Source: Azospirillum brasilense
GTDB lineage: Bacteria; Pseudomonadota; Alphaproteobacteria; Azospirillales; Azospirillaceae
Direction: 5' to 3'
Length of the DNA: 64,000 nt
Assembly: GCF_007827795.1 (NCBI RefSeq)
Contig: NZ_VITI01000001.1
Coordinates: forward strand, 186,001 to 250,000
The notes under the pieces were generated by a model. That model did no database searches, was not told the DNA's origin, and saw only the letters and a program-made list of their open reading frames with translations. The position numbers and the translations under genes were made by a program. Within the stretch, counting starts at the first letter, position 1, and the number at the start of each line of letters is the position of its first letter. This document shows positions 36,861 through 45,709 of the stretch, piece by piece.

Positions 36861-39101
36861 TCAGGCGCTCGCCACCGACGAGGTGGGTTCCTCGGGCAGC
36901 GGGTTGTGGCGGTCGCCGATCATCACCACGGAAATGGAGAAGACCGTGCCCTTGCCCACGCGCGACCGCACGTCGACCTGATGGCCCAGGATCTGCGCGG
37001 TGCGCCGGACGATCGACAGCCCCAGCCCCAGCCCGCGCCCGCTATCCCGCTGGTCGGTGCCGCAGCGGTAGAAATCGTCGAAGATCAGCTTGAGCTGGTC
37101 CGCGGGAATGCCCGGCCCGGTGTCCCACACCTCGACCAGCGTGTGCCCGTCGCGGCGCCGGCAGCCCAGCAGGATCGTCCCGGTCCCGGCGTAGCGCAGC
37201 GCGTTGACCAGCAGATTGCGCACCATGCGCTCCAGCAGCACCGGGTCGCTGAGCACATAGGCGGAGGTCGGCACCATCCGCAGGACCATGCCCTTGCTGG
37301 CCGCCTGCTCCGCGAACTCGCGGTTCAGCCGGTCGGCGATGTCCTGGAACGCGAAGACGGTGGGGCGCGGCTTGACGTTGCCGGCCTCCAGCGCCGAGGT
37401 GTCGAGCAGCGTGTTCAGCAGCGTGTTGCCGGCGGCGATCGCCTCCCCCAGCTTTTCCGCCACCTCCATCTGCTTGGCGTCGGACAGGCGGGCGGACAGG
37501 ATGTGGTGGAACAGGCTCATCGCCTGGAAGGGCTGGCGCAGGTCGTGGCTGGCCGCGGCGAGGAAGCGCGACTTGGCCCGGTTGGCCCGCTCCGCCTCGG
37601 CATGGGCCTCGGCCAGCGCCTCGCGGATGCGCACCCCGTCGGAGATGTCGATGGCGGCGCAGATCACGCCCGACACCACCCCGGCCTCGTCCCTCAGCGG
37701 TTCGACGATCAGGTCGAACACCTGTTCGGCACCGGGCCCCGCCCCGACGCGGACCTCCTGCCGGGCGCCGGTGCCGGTGTCCAGCACGGCCCGCTTCACC
37801 GCGTCGAGCCGCGCCGCGTCGTCCGGCGCGTGGATGTCGGCGTTGGTCCGCCCGATGAAGGTTTCCGCCGCCCGTCCGGTCTGCGGATTGTACATCCACA
37901 TGTAGCGCAGGTTGCGGTCCAGGCTGAACACGGCGACGCGCGAATGGCGAAGCGCCATGCGGAACCGTTCCTCGCTTTCGCGCAACGCGCGGGCCATGGC
38001 GGCGCGGGCGCGGGCCTCGGTCACCAGAAAGCGCTTGGCCTGCGCCTCGCGCCGGGTGTAGCCGGCCAGCGCGCCGGTCAGCAGAAGCCCCATCACCAGG
38101 ACGATCCAGGCCGGATAATCCACCGGCGCCAAACCCGGTTCGGGCGGAACGGCCAGCGCCAGGGTCCAGCGCCGTCCGCCGATCACCAGATCGCGCTCAA
38201 GCACCGTCTCCCCGTCCTTGAGAAGCTCGCCGAAGGGAACACCCTCCCGGCTTGCGGACAGGGCCGTGATGTCGCGGGACGCCAGGACCCGCCCGCCGTC
38301 CGCCGCCGGCCCGTCGAGCAGATGCACGGCCCCGTGCAGACCGTTCACGCGGTTGCCCGCCTCTTCCAGAAGGCGGGCGATGCCGAAGACCGAGGAGACG
38401 TAGCCGGCGACCTCCGCGCAGCGGTCGGCCCCGTCCAACTCGTCCACGGGGTAGCGGTAAACGGGAAGATACAAACCGATGCTGCGCCCGGTCTCCCCGC
38501 GCGGACGCGGCGGCAGAGCCTCGGTCGCCGTCAGATCGCCCGACGCACAGGCCCGCGCCAGCACCTCCGCCCGGTTGGGCAGGGAGAGGATGTTGATCCC
38601 CTGCCCGAAGGCCCCGCCGCGCTCGGGCTCCACCAGCGTGTTGACGAAGAGATCCCCATGGGACGCCGCCGGCGCCAGGACGGGGATGCCGTCACCCGTC
38701 TCGTCCGCATCACGGACGGTGAAGTCCCGGCGGCCGGCGGCCCGCATCTCCGCCTCCAGCGCGGGAACCTCCGCCGAGGACACCCGGCTTACCCAGGCGA
38801 CCGACCACAAGCCCGGATAGAGCGGCATGATCGGCCGGACCGCCGCCGCGAAGCCCTGGCGGGTGGCCGGGCGAGGGTCCGAAAAGGCCGAGCGCAGAGT
38901 CCGCAGCAGCAGCGTGTGGCTGCCGATCCGCTCCGTCAGGGCGTCATGGAACTGGGCGAACTGCCGCTCATGCCGCGTGCTCTCCGCCTCGCGGTTGGCG
39001 GCGCGCATCTGGAAAAAGGCGCCAAAGGTCAGCGTCAGGCCCGCGGCGACCAGCACCGGAACCGCAAACGAGCCCCGCCTCCTTCTGTCCAGCAGCGCCA
39101 T
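36861..39101 (-). CDS. CHASE-PAS sensor histidine kinase
   Basis: A membrane kinase of about 746 aa. TM1 follows the basic start (DRRRRGSFAVPVLVAAGLTL). The periplasmic part is a CHASE domain (LYPGLWSVAWVSRVSSAEVPA, DLFVNTLVEPERGGAFGQG, LYLPVYRY). TM2 is WIVLVMGLLLTGALAGY. A PAS domain follows (MALRHSRVAVFSLDRNLRYM), then HisKA with SHDLRQPFQAMSLF and an ATPase domain with N box NLLVNALRYA, G1 DTGPGIP and G2 GLGLGLSIV. The start is uncertain: ATG at 39101 is preferred over GTG at 39128. No receiver domain is attached. It is next to a hybrid kinase with the same SHDLRQP motif. Confidence 0.92.
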   Translation of the reverse strand: MALLDRRRRGSFAVPVLVAAGLTLTFGAFFQMRAANREAESTRHERQFAQFHDALTERIGSHTLLLRTLRSAFSDPRPATRQGFAAAVRPIMPLYPGLWSVAWVSRVSSAEVPALEAEMRAAGRRDFTVRDADETGDGIPVLAPAASHGDLFVNTLVEPERGGAFGQGINILSLPNRAEVLARACASGDLTATEALPPRPRGETGRSIGLYLPVYRYPVDELDGADRCAEVAGYVSSVFGIARLLEEAGNRVNGLHGAVHLLDGPAADGGRVLASRDITALSASREGVPFGELLKDGETVLERDLVIGGRRWTLALAVPPEPGLAPVDYPAWIVLVMGLLLTGALAGYTRREAQAKRFLVTEARARAAMARALRESEERFRMALRHSRVAVFSLDRNLRYMWMYNPQTGRAAETFIGRTNADIHAPDDAARLDAVKRAVLDTGTGARQEVRVGAGPGAEQVFDLIVEPLRDEAGVVSGVICAAIDISDGVRIREALAEAHAEAERANRAKSRFLAAASHDLRQPFQAMSLFHHILSARLSDAKQMEVAEKLGEAIAAGNTLLNTLLDTSALEAGNVKPRPTVFAFQDIADRLNREFAEQAASKGMVLRMVPTSAYVLSDPVLLERMVRNLLVNALRYAGTGTILLGCRRRDGHTLVEVWDTGPGIPADQLKLIFDDFYRCGTDQRDSGRGLGLGLSIVRRTAQILGHQVDVRSRVGKGTVFSISVVMIGDRHNPLPEEPTSSVASA

Positions 39102-39344
39102 CCCACCCGTTCCCAGCGGTGTTTTCACCAAAATCGTCGGATCATCCGACTATAGCAAGCGGTCCTGCGCCTCGATAATGGAAAAGCCCTTATCCTCCCA
39201 AATGGATAGTCGGTTCCGGCGAGAACACGGGATGCGCTGACTATTGATTGTCATTTGCATGGGGATTGGCCCCGCATTTTGATGTCAATTCTGCAATACA
39301 AGGCGCGACGCCCGCCCAAGCATTGGCAGCGACCCGAAACGTTC

Positions 39345-40796
39345 TCAGGACTTCAGGCGCTCGCGGCCGAGAAGCCGCGCCACCGCGCCCCGCAGGGCCA
39401 TCGGCGCCACCGGCTTGTGCAGCAGCGGATAGCCGGACAGCCGCGCCTCGCGCAGGCGCATCGGGTCGGTATCGCCGGTCAGGATCAGGCCGGGCAGCGT
39501 GGCGTCGAGCGCCTTGCCGATCTGGCGGATCGCGACGATCCCGTTCATCGCTCCCTTCAGCCGCAGGTCGGAGATGACGAGATCGGGCGCCTGCGGACCG
39601 GGGCCCAGCCGCTGCAGCGCGGCGTCCACCGAGTCCGCGGCGACCACCGCGCAGCCCCATTGCCCGAGCAGCGCGCCCAGCGCCTCCAGCACCATCGGGT
39701 CGTCCTCGATGACCAGCACACGGGCGCGGCTGACGTCCTCGCCGGGCGCCGTGGCGTTGAGTCCGGCGGGCTCCGCGAGCGCCGGCGGCTCGTCCGCGCC
39801 ATCCGCGGCCCGCGGCACCAGAACCGCCAGCATCGTGCCGCGGCCGGGCGCCGAGTCCACCTCCAGCCGGTGCCCCAGCCGCCGCGCCAGTCCGTAAGCC
39901 AGCCGCAGCCCGAGGTCGATCACCGACGGATCGCCTGCCCCGTCCGGACGCTGGAACTCGTTCCGCAGGATGCGCAGCTGTTCGGGCAGCAGGCCGCGCC
40001 CGGTGGACCACAGCTCGATCCGCAGATCCGGCCCCTGGCGACGGCAGCCGAGCACGACCCGGCCCCGCTCGGTGTGGCGCAGGGTGTTGACGATGAATCC
40101 CTGGAGAATGCGCTCCAGAAGCGAGGCGTCGGTGGCGACCCGCACCGAGCAGGGCAGCACCGAGAAGCGCAGCCCCCGCCCGTCGAAGCGCGGGGCCGCG
40201 TCCAGCGCCACCCGCGTCAGGATGCCGTTGACCACGGGGGCTCCGATGTCCGGCTGCACCAGACCGGCCTCCAGCCGCACGAGGTCGAAATGCCCGTCCA
40301 CCATGCCGCGCAGCGACTGCACCGCGTTGCCCATGGCGTTCAGCAGGTCGCGCGCCGCGGGGTCGTTCAGGGCGCCTCCCCGCCCCGCCGCGTTCTTCCC
40401 GCCGCCGCCCGCCGCCCCGTCGAGCCGCCCTTCCAGAGCCCCCAGCAGCAGCGACAGGGCGGCGAGCGGCTGGCGCAGGTCGTGGCTGGCCGCGGCGAAC
40501 AGGCGGCCCGACAGGTCGGCGCCCGCCGCCGGCCCGTTTCCGGAAACGCCCTCTCCAGCGGTGCGGCGGACGAACCCGCCGCCGCTGAGCGGCCAGTCGG
40601 TGACGGTGTGGCCGGGAGGCAGGCCGCGGAAAAGAGGGGCCAGCGTTTCCGGCAGGGCACCCTGGACCAGAAGGCGCCCGGCGCTGGGCAGCGCCTCGGC
40701 TTCCTCGTTCCAGGCGGACAGGCGGTCGTTGGCGTCGAAGACCAGGACCGCGCCACGCCGTCCCCCGCCTTTCCGATAAGCTTCCTCGCTCGTCAC
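39345..40796 (-). CDS. Hybrid histidine kinase with C-terminal receiver
   Basis: A soluble 483-aa protein. Residues 10-75 resemble a PAS remnant (VLVFDANDRLSAWNEEAEAL). HisKA follows with the phospho-acceptor in ASHDLRQPLAALSLLLGAL. The ATPase domain keeps an N-box-like GFIVNTLRHT and G2-like LGLRLAYGLARRLGH, but the G1 aspartate is replaced (ELWSTGRGLLPEQL instead of DTGxG). The C-terminal receiver is intact: VLVIEDDPMVLEAL, LVISDLRLKG, LTGDTD and LLHKPV. Autokinase activity may therefore be weak or absent, and the receiver or a phosphatase role may matter more. It lies upstream of the CHASE kinase on the same strand. Confidence 0.88.
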   Translation of the reverse strand: MTSEEAYRKGGGRRGAVLVFDANDRLSAWNEEAEALPSAGRLLVQGALPETLAPLFRGLPPGHTVTDWPLSGGGFVRRTAGEGVSGNGPAAGADLSGRLFAAASHDLRQPLAALSLLLGALEGRLDGAAGGGGKNAAGRGGALNDPAARDLLNAMGNAVQSLRGMVDGHFDLVRLEAGLVQPDIGAPVVNGILTRVALDAAPRFDGRGLRFSVLPCSVRVATDASLLERILQGFIVNTLRHTERGRVVLGCRRQGPDLRIELWSTGRGLLPEQLRILRNEFQRPDGAGDPSVIDLGLRLAYGLARRLGHRLEVDSAPGRGTMLAVLVPRAADGADEPPALAEPAGLNATAPGEDVSRARVLVIEDDPMVLEALGALLGQWGCAVVAADSVDAALQRLGPGPQAPDLVISDLRLKGAMNGIVAIRQIGKALDATLPGLILTGDTDPMRLREARLSGYPLLHKPVAPMALRGAVARLLGRERLKS

Positions 40797-41107
40797 GGGC
40801 GGCGCCCCCCACTGCGTGCACGCGGTTTTCCCGGCGACCGCAAGCGGCCCCGTGCGATCAGGCTACGGCAGCGGCGCCCAGGATCAAGCCCGCCGTTCGT
40901 CCGATCCCCTGCGGGATAATCGGGCTGCCGGGGGACCCGGCCGCAGGACGATCCGGACACAACGCCCGAAGACGCTGGCCACCCGAACATTTCGGTGCAT
41001 TTTTATATAAAAGTCAAGAAAAGGCACTGAATTGACGCCATAACCCCGCAATAACACGATGGATTGTCGCAATTTGCCGGTTGCATGTTTCTCGAATCTT
41101 TTCGACT
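40797..41107. promoter_or_regulatory. Divergent promoter region between two kinases
   Basis: These 311 bases separate divergent kinase genes. An AT-rich core (GCATTTTTATATAAAAGTC at about 40997-41015) stands out and is a likely site for one or both promoters. No regulator site can be named. Confidence 0.4.
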
Positions 41108-42391
41108 ATGCGATCAATGGATGCCGTGACCGAAACCCCTTTCCGCGACCGACAACCGGAGGCGGCAACGCCGGCTGGCACGGCGCATCCTGCGTTTTCG
41201 GACGATGGAAGGCCGGGCGGCGGAAGGCCGGGCGTGGATGGGCCGGGCGTGGATCGATTGAGCGGCGACGCTTTGGTGGGTGCGGCGATGGCGGCCCTCG
41301 CCGACGGCATCGGCGTGCTGGCCGCGATCCACGACGCCACGGGCGCTGTCGGAGATTTCGAATGGCTGACGGCCAACCGCGCGGCGGAGCGGCTGTTCGG
41401 GCATCCCCTCGCCGGGCGGCGGCTGCGCGCGGACGATCTTCAGGATGGCGAGGAGGCCGGCCTGCTCGCCTGCCTGGCCGATTGCGTGGTGGAGAAGCAG
41501 GCGGTGCGCCGCTTGGTGATGGCGCCCGGCGGCGCGCGCTGGCGGATCGCCGCGACCCCGTTCGACGCCGGCATCGCGGCGCCATCCGTCTGCGTGACCC
41601 TCGTGGAGCTTGGCCCCGAGGTCCCCGCCGTTCCGGAATCGGACCGCGCCCACCGGGCGAAAGCCGAATTCCTGGCGCACATGAGCCACGAGCTGCGCAC
41701 CCCGCTGAACGCGGTGCTGGGCTTTTCCGAAGTGCTTCTGGCCGAAACCTTCGGCCCGCTCGGTTCCCCCCGCTACCACAGTTACGCCGCGGACATCCAC
41801 GCCAGCGGCACGCATCTTCTCTCGCTGATCGACGGCATTCTCGACCTGTCGCAGAGCGAGGCCACGCGAACGGAGATGCAGGAGGAGGCCATCAACGTGG
41901 CCGACGCCGCCCGCCAGGCGCTGGCCCAGGTGGGCGACAAGGCCGCGGCCCGCGGCGTCGACATCGGCGAGGATCTGTCCCGCGACCTGCCGCTGCTCTA
42001 TGGCGACGCGCGGGCGCTTCAGCGGATGCTGACCAACCTGCTGTCGAACGCGGTGAAGTTCACCCCGTCGGGCGGGCAGGTGATGCTGTCGGCCAGCCCC
42101 ATGCCGGACGGCGGAATCGGGCTGATGGTGGCCGACACCGGCGCCGGCATCGCCGAGGACGAGATGGCCCGCGTCCTGGAACCGTTCGGCAGCGCCGACA
42201 TGACCGTTCCCCGCGGCGCCACCGGGACCGGCATCGGCCTGCCCGTGGTCAAGCGGCTGATGGAGATGCACGGCGGACGTCTGGACCTGTACAGCGAGCC
42301 CGGCGCCGGCACGACCGCCATCCTGATGTTCCCGCCGCGGCGCAGCCTGCCTCACGCCGCCTCTCATGGCGTTCCACTCGGCATGGCTTGA
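41108..42391 (+). CDS. Soluble sensor histidine kinase
   Basis: A kinase of about 427 aa without membrane spans. The N-terminal 45 residues are low-complexity, with a GRPGGGRPGVDGPGVD repeat. A PAS-like domain follows (DALVGAAMAALADGIGVLAA to VTLVELGPEV). HisKA has EFLAHMSHELRTPLNAVLG and the ATPase domain has the N box MLTNLLSNAVKF, G1 ADTGAGIAEDEM and G2 ATGTGIGLPVVKRL, all intact. The start may be the ATG at 41108 or 41117. It resembles the PAS-kinase class of PleC/DivJ-like alphaproteobacterial kinases in its core. Its partner is not adjacent. Confidence 0.92.
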   Translation: MRSMDAVTETPFRDRQPEAATPAGTAHPAFSDDGRPGGGRPGVDGPGVDRLSGDALVGAAMAALADGIGVLAAIHDATGAVGDFEWLTANRAAERLFGHPLAGRRLRADDLQDGEEAGLLACLADCVVEKQAVRRLVMAPGGARWRIAATPFDAGIAAPSVCVTLVELGPEVPAVPESDRAHRAKAEFLAHMSHELRTPLNAVLGFSEVLLAETFGPLGSPRYHSYAADIHASGTHLLSLIDGILDLSQSEATRTEMQEEAINVADAARQALAQVGDKAAARGVDIGEDLSRDLPLLYGDARALQRMLTNLLSNAVKFTPSGGQVMLSASPMPDGGIGLMVADTGAGIAEDEMARVLEPFGSADMTVPRGATGTGIGLPVVKRLMEMHGGRLDLYSEPGAGTTAILMFPPRRSLPHAASHGVPLGMA

Positions 42392-42480
42392 GCCGGCGCC
42401 CGCGCCTGCCCCTTTCGCGCGGCCCGGATTTGGCAGAAGTCCCTTGGCAAAGCCGCGAAGCCGGGTCATGGTGCCTCGTC

Positions 42481-42495
42481 GTTCCCGAACTGTTC
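42481..42495 (+). promoter_or_regulatory. LexA (SOS) box before mmcB
   Basis: GTTC-CCGAACT-GTTC is an exact match to the alphaproteobacterial LexA operator GTTC-N7-GTTC. It ends 8 bases before the mmcB ATG at 42504, so it would overlap a short leader. MmcB is reported as an SOS gene for mitomycin C resistance in Caulobacter, which fits. Confidence 0.75.
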
Positions 42496-42503
42496 CGTTT
42501 CAA

Positions 42504-42986
42504 ATGGCTGATATCCTGTTGCAGGGCGACGAGCCGCCGCTCCCGGCGAGCGGCGCCGTCCCGATCTTCCGCGGGGTGCGCCGGGCCCTGGCCGCGCGCG
42601 GCTTCGTCAGCATGGCGGAGTTCCGGTTGGCCAGCGGGCGCCGGGCCGACGTCCTGGCGATGGATGGCGCCGGCACCGTCGTCATCGTCGAGGTGAAAAG
42701 CTGCGTCGCCGATTTCCGCTCCGACCAGAAATGGCCGGAATACCGGGACTGGTGCGACGCCTTCTATTTCGCCGTGGACGACGCCTTTCCACCGGAACTG
42801 ATTCCCGACGACTGCGGCCTGATGGTGGCCGACGCCTATGGCGCGGAAATCCTGCGCGAGGCGCCGGAACATCGGCTGGCCCCGGCGCGGCGCAAGGCGC
42901 TGACCCTGCGCGCCGCGCTGACCGGGGCCGGGCGCCTGCACCGGATCGAGGACCCGTCCTGGACCCAGGACACCTCGCCGGTGTGA
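42504..42986 (+). CDS. mmcB: MmcB family DNA repair protein
   Basis: A 160-aa protein with a PD-(D/E)XK nuclease-like core: GRRADVLAMDGAGTVVIVEV with KSCVADFRSDQKWPEYRDW, and FYFAVDDAFPPELIPDD with CGLMVADAYGAEI. The arrangement matches MmcB, an alphaproteobacterial protein tied to mitomycin C resistance. The ATG at 42504 is chosen since the longer upstream frame lies inside the end of the kinase gene and reads low-complexity Pro/Arg sequence. A LexA box sits immediately upstream. It lies among signalling genes but is not obviously part of them. Confidence 0.92.
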   Translation: MADILLQGDEPPLPASGAVPIFRGVRRALAARGFVSMAEFRLASGRRADVLAMDGAGTVVIVEVKSCVADFRSDQKWPEYRDWCDAFYFAVDDAFPPELIPDDCGLMVADAYGAEILREAPEHRLAPARRKALTLRAALTGAGRLHRIEDPSWTQDTSPV

Positions 42987-43084
42987 TCGTGCAATGCGTG
43001 ATTTCTCGACGTGACCGAAGTCCCATGGCAAACCCTTGCCAAGCCGGTGTAAGCTCCGCCGGGAACGGGAACCGTCGGACGGAC

Positions 43085-44977
43085 ATGCACGCACAGGATG
43101 CCGGCCCATCCGCTGCGGCGGAAACCCGCGGTGAGCGCCGCAGCCCGCGGCTGGACGCTCCGTTGATTCGCGCGCTGTGGCCGGGCGCCTCTTCGATCGG
43201 TGCGCTGGCCCTGGCCGCGTTGCTGGCCAGCGCCGGCGCCGGCGGCTCCACATGGTTCGCCCTCGCCGAGATGGACGCCCGCGCCCGCGCCCAGACCGTC
43301 CGCAGCCTGGATGAGGCGCTGGACCTCATGCGCGTCGCGGAGCTGGCCGCCGGGTTGGCCGCCGACTCGGCGGAGCTGGAATGGGCGGGCACCGCACAGC
43401 GCCGGCTGACCGCCCACAACGCATTGCGTCAGAAGACGCACCAGCTCTCCGACATGCTGGAGGCTCTGCCACGGGATTGGCGCGCGGAACTGCGGTTCGC
43501 CGCCTTGGCCATCCGCGCGGCGGCGGACGAGCTGAACGCCACCGTGGAGCGCCGTCTGGCAGCCCAGCGGGGCCTTCAGGACATCACCGAACAGGTGGCG
43601 GGCCGCAGCGAGGCGCTGGCGGAGGCGCTGGCCGCCGCGCGCATGCCGTCACCGGGCGACGAAACGATGCGCCGGATCGATGGCTCACGGCAGGCGGTGG
43701 CTCTCCGGCTGCTCGCCGCCGGGACGGCGCCGGCCTCGGCCACCTCGACGCGGGCCGAGTTCCGCAAGGCGGCGAGGACGCTGCTCGACGCTCTGTACGA
43801 TCTGCCGATCGACGCCGCCAGCCCCCGCCGCGCCGACGCCGCGCGCCGGCTCGTCGCGCTGGGATTGGACGAGCAGAACGTCTTCGACCTGCGGCAGGAG
43901 CAGGAGGCGCTGACCGCCAAGGCGGCGGGTATCGCCACGCTGCTGCGCGGCACCGCCACCGACCTCGCCCACCGGGCCGGCCGCGGCGCGCTGGTCCTGC
44001 GGGACGGTCTGCGGGAAGGGCGGGATGCTCCGAACACCCCGCGGGCGGGGGCGGAATTGTCCGCCGTCGCCACCGCCGGGGTCGGGCTGCTCACCGGTCT
44101 GGCGGTCTTCGCGGTCGGGCTGGGCATCGCTCGGACGTGCGCCCAGCGCACCGCGCAGCCCGATCCCGACGAGACGGAGCGGACCGGCGCGACGCATGAA
44201 CGGCCTTCGCTGCGCATCCTGCTGGCGGAGGACGAGCCGGTCAGCCAGCAGGCCGCGGCCGCGATGCTGCGCCGCGCCGGTCACGAGGTGACGGCGGTGG
44301 GCGACGGCCGGGCCGCCCTGGCGGCGGTGGCGCGGGAGCGCTACGACCTCGTCCTGATGGACATGCAGATGCCGGATATGGACGGGGTCGAGGCGACCCG
44401 CCGCATCCGCGCCCTGCCCCGTGGCGCCGGAAGCGCGGCGGCGGGGCTGCGCATCGTGGCGCTGACCGCCTCCGCCGTGCCCGGCGCGGCGGAGCGCTGC
44501 CGGGCGGCGGGGGCCGACGCCGTCCTGGAAAAGCCGCTGCGCCTGTCCGCGCTGGACGCCCTGCTGGACCGCCTGCCCTCCGGCGCCGCCTCCGCCGTGG
44601 CGGGCATGCCCCCTCCACTGGACGGCGAGCCCGCCCTTCCCGTGTTCGAGGAGGACGCCATCCGCCAGATGCGCGAGCATCTGCCGGCGGAGCGTGTGGC
44701 CGTCCTGGTGACCAACACCCTCGTCACGCTGCGCGGCTACCACGCCGCGCTGGAGCAGGCCTGGAACGCCGGGGACCGGGCAACCACCGGAGCCATGGCG
44801 CACAAGATCGCCGGGGTGGCGGGCATCTACGGCTGCATGGCGCTGCGGGGCGCGGCGCAGGCTCTGGAACGCGCCCTGGACACCGGCGAGGGCGATCCCG
44901 ACGCCCTGTGCCGTGCGCTGGACGCCGCCGTTCCGCCCGCGCTCGCCGCCCTGGACCGGTGGAGCGACGGAGCCTAA
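43085..44977 (+). CDS. Membrane REC-HPt protein lacking a kinase core
   Basis: A 630-aa protein with two membrane spans (about 35-58 and 322-343) around a helical periplasmic domain of about 260 residues that resembles the TorS-type sensor. After TM2 comes a receiver (LRILLAEDEPVSQQAAAAML, Asp426 in LVLMDMQMPDMDG, LTAS, LEKPL) and then an HPt domain with His573 (AMAHKIAGVAGIYG). No HisKA or ATPase domain lies between TM2 and the receiver, where a hybrid kinase would have them. It could pass phosphate in a relay with neighbouring kinases. The start may be ATG 43085 or 43025. Confidence 0.88.
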   Translation: MHAQDAGPSAAAETRGERRSPRLDAPLIRALWPGASSIGALALAALLASAGAGGSTWFALAEMDARARAQTVRSLDEALDLMRVAELAAGLAADSAELEWAGTAQRRLTAHNALRQKTHQLSDMLEALPRDWRAELRFAALAIRAAADELNATVERRLAAQRGLQDITEQVAGRSEALAEALAAARMPSPGDETMRRIDGSRQAVALRLLAAGTAPASATSTRAEFRKAARTLLDALYDLPIDAASPRRADAARRLVALGLDEQNVFDLRQEQEALTAKAAGIATLLRGTATDLAHRAGRGALVLRDGLREGRDAPNTPRAGAELSAVATAGVGLLTGLAVFAVGLGIARTCAQRTAQPDPDETERTGATHERPSLRILLAEDEPVSQQAAAAMLRRAGHEVTAVGDGRAALAAVARERYDLVLMDMQMPDMDGVEATRRIRALPRGAGSAAAGLRIVALTASAVPGAAERCRAAGADAVLEKPLRLSALDALLDRLPSGAASAVAGMPPPLDGEPALPVFEEDAIRQMREHLPAERVAVLVTNTLVTLRGYHAALEQAWNAGDRATTGAMAHKIAGVAGIYGCMALRGAAQALERALDTGEGDPDALCRALDAAVPPALAALDRWSDGA

Positions 44978-45537
44978 CGCACCGCCACCGGCTGGCTCGG
45001 CCCCGCACCTTGCGGAATGTCCGACCGCCCCGCCCCCAGGTCCTTCTGCATCATGACCACGTCCAGCCAGCGCCCGAACTTCAGCCCGACGGCCTCGACC
45101 ACGCCGCAGGTGCGGAAGCCGAGCGCGCTGTGCAGCCCGATGGAGCCGGCGTTCTCCGACCCGCCGACCAGCGCCACCATCTGGCGGTAGCCCTGCTCCA
45201 CGCAGCGGTCGATCAGCGCCTGGAGCAGCAGGCGCCCGAGGCCCCGGCCGCGCGCCTCCTCGGCGATGTAGACGGAGTCCTGGATGGTGAAGCGGTAGGC
45301 GGAGCGGACGTGGTAGGCGCTGCCGTAGGCGTAACCCAGGACCACGCCGTCGCGCTCGGCGACCAGCCAAGGCAGCCCGGCGCCGGTGATGGCGCGGAAG
45401 CGCCCCTCCAGCTCCGCCACGTCGGGCGGTTCCTCCTCGAAGGTGCCGACGCCGTGCCGGACATGGTGCTCGTAGATCCGCTGGAAGGCGGGGACATCCT
45501 CGATGCGGGCGTCGCGGACGGTGGGGGTGCTGGTCAT
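44974..45537 (-). CDS. GNAT family N-acetyltransferase
   Basis: A 187-aa acyltransferase of the phosphinothricin-acetyltransferase-like group. Family blocks are VRDARIEDVPAFQRIYEHHV, WLVAERDGVVLGYAYGSAYH, and motif A SVYIAEEARGRGLGRLLLQA, followed by VALVGGSENAGSIGLHSALG and FRTCGVVEAVGLKFGRW. The substrate is not known from sequence. The ATG at 45537 (MTSTPTVRDA) is chosen; the upstream frame overlaps the next gene's leader. Its stop codon overlaps the stop of the convergent membrane REC-HPt gene. Confidence 0.93.
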   Translation of the reverse strand: MTSTPTVRDARIEDVPAFQRIYEHHVRHGVGTFEEEPPDVAELEGRFRAITGAGLPWLVAERDGVVLGYAYGSAYHVRSAYRFTIQDSVYIAEEARGRGLGRLLLQALIDRCVEQGYRQMVALVGGSENAGSIGLHSALGFRTCGVVEAVGLKFGRWLDVVMMQKDLGAGRSDIPQGAGPSQPVAVR

Positions 45538-45664
45538 GGCCGGTCGAATCCGAAGGATGGGCGGGTCCACCATCCTGCCGCACGCATTTTGCTGTCGCAA
45601 CCGTGCCACCCAGCCGATATGTACAGAACTGGAACGCGCTGTGCCCAACTGGGCTTCTCAAGGC

Positions 45665-45694
45665 AGGGCTTTTCAGGGCAGGGCTTTTCAGGGC
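45665..45694 (+). repeat. 15-bp tandem duplication
   Basis: AGGGCTTTTCAGGGC occurs twice head to tail (45665-45679 and 45680-45694). It lies in the leader of the ferredoxin-like gene, 16 bases before its ATG. Copy-number change would alter the 5' leader length by whole units. Confidence 0.8.
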
Positions 45695-45709
45695 AAGGGG
45701 TTGGAAGCG

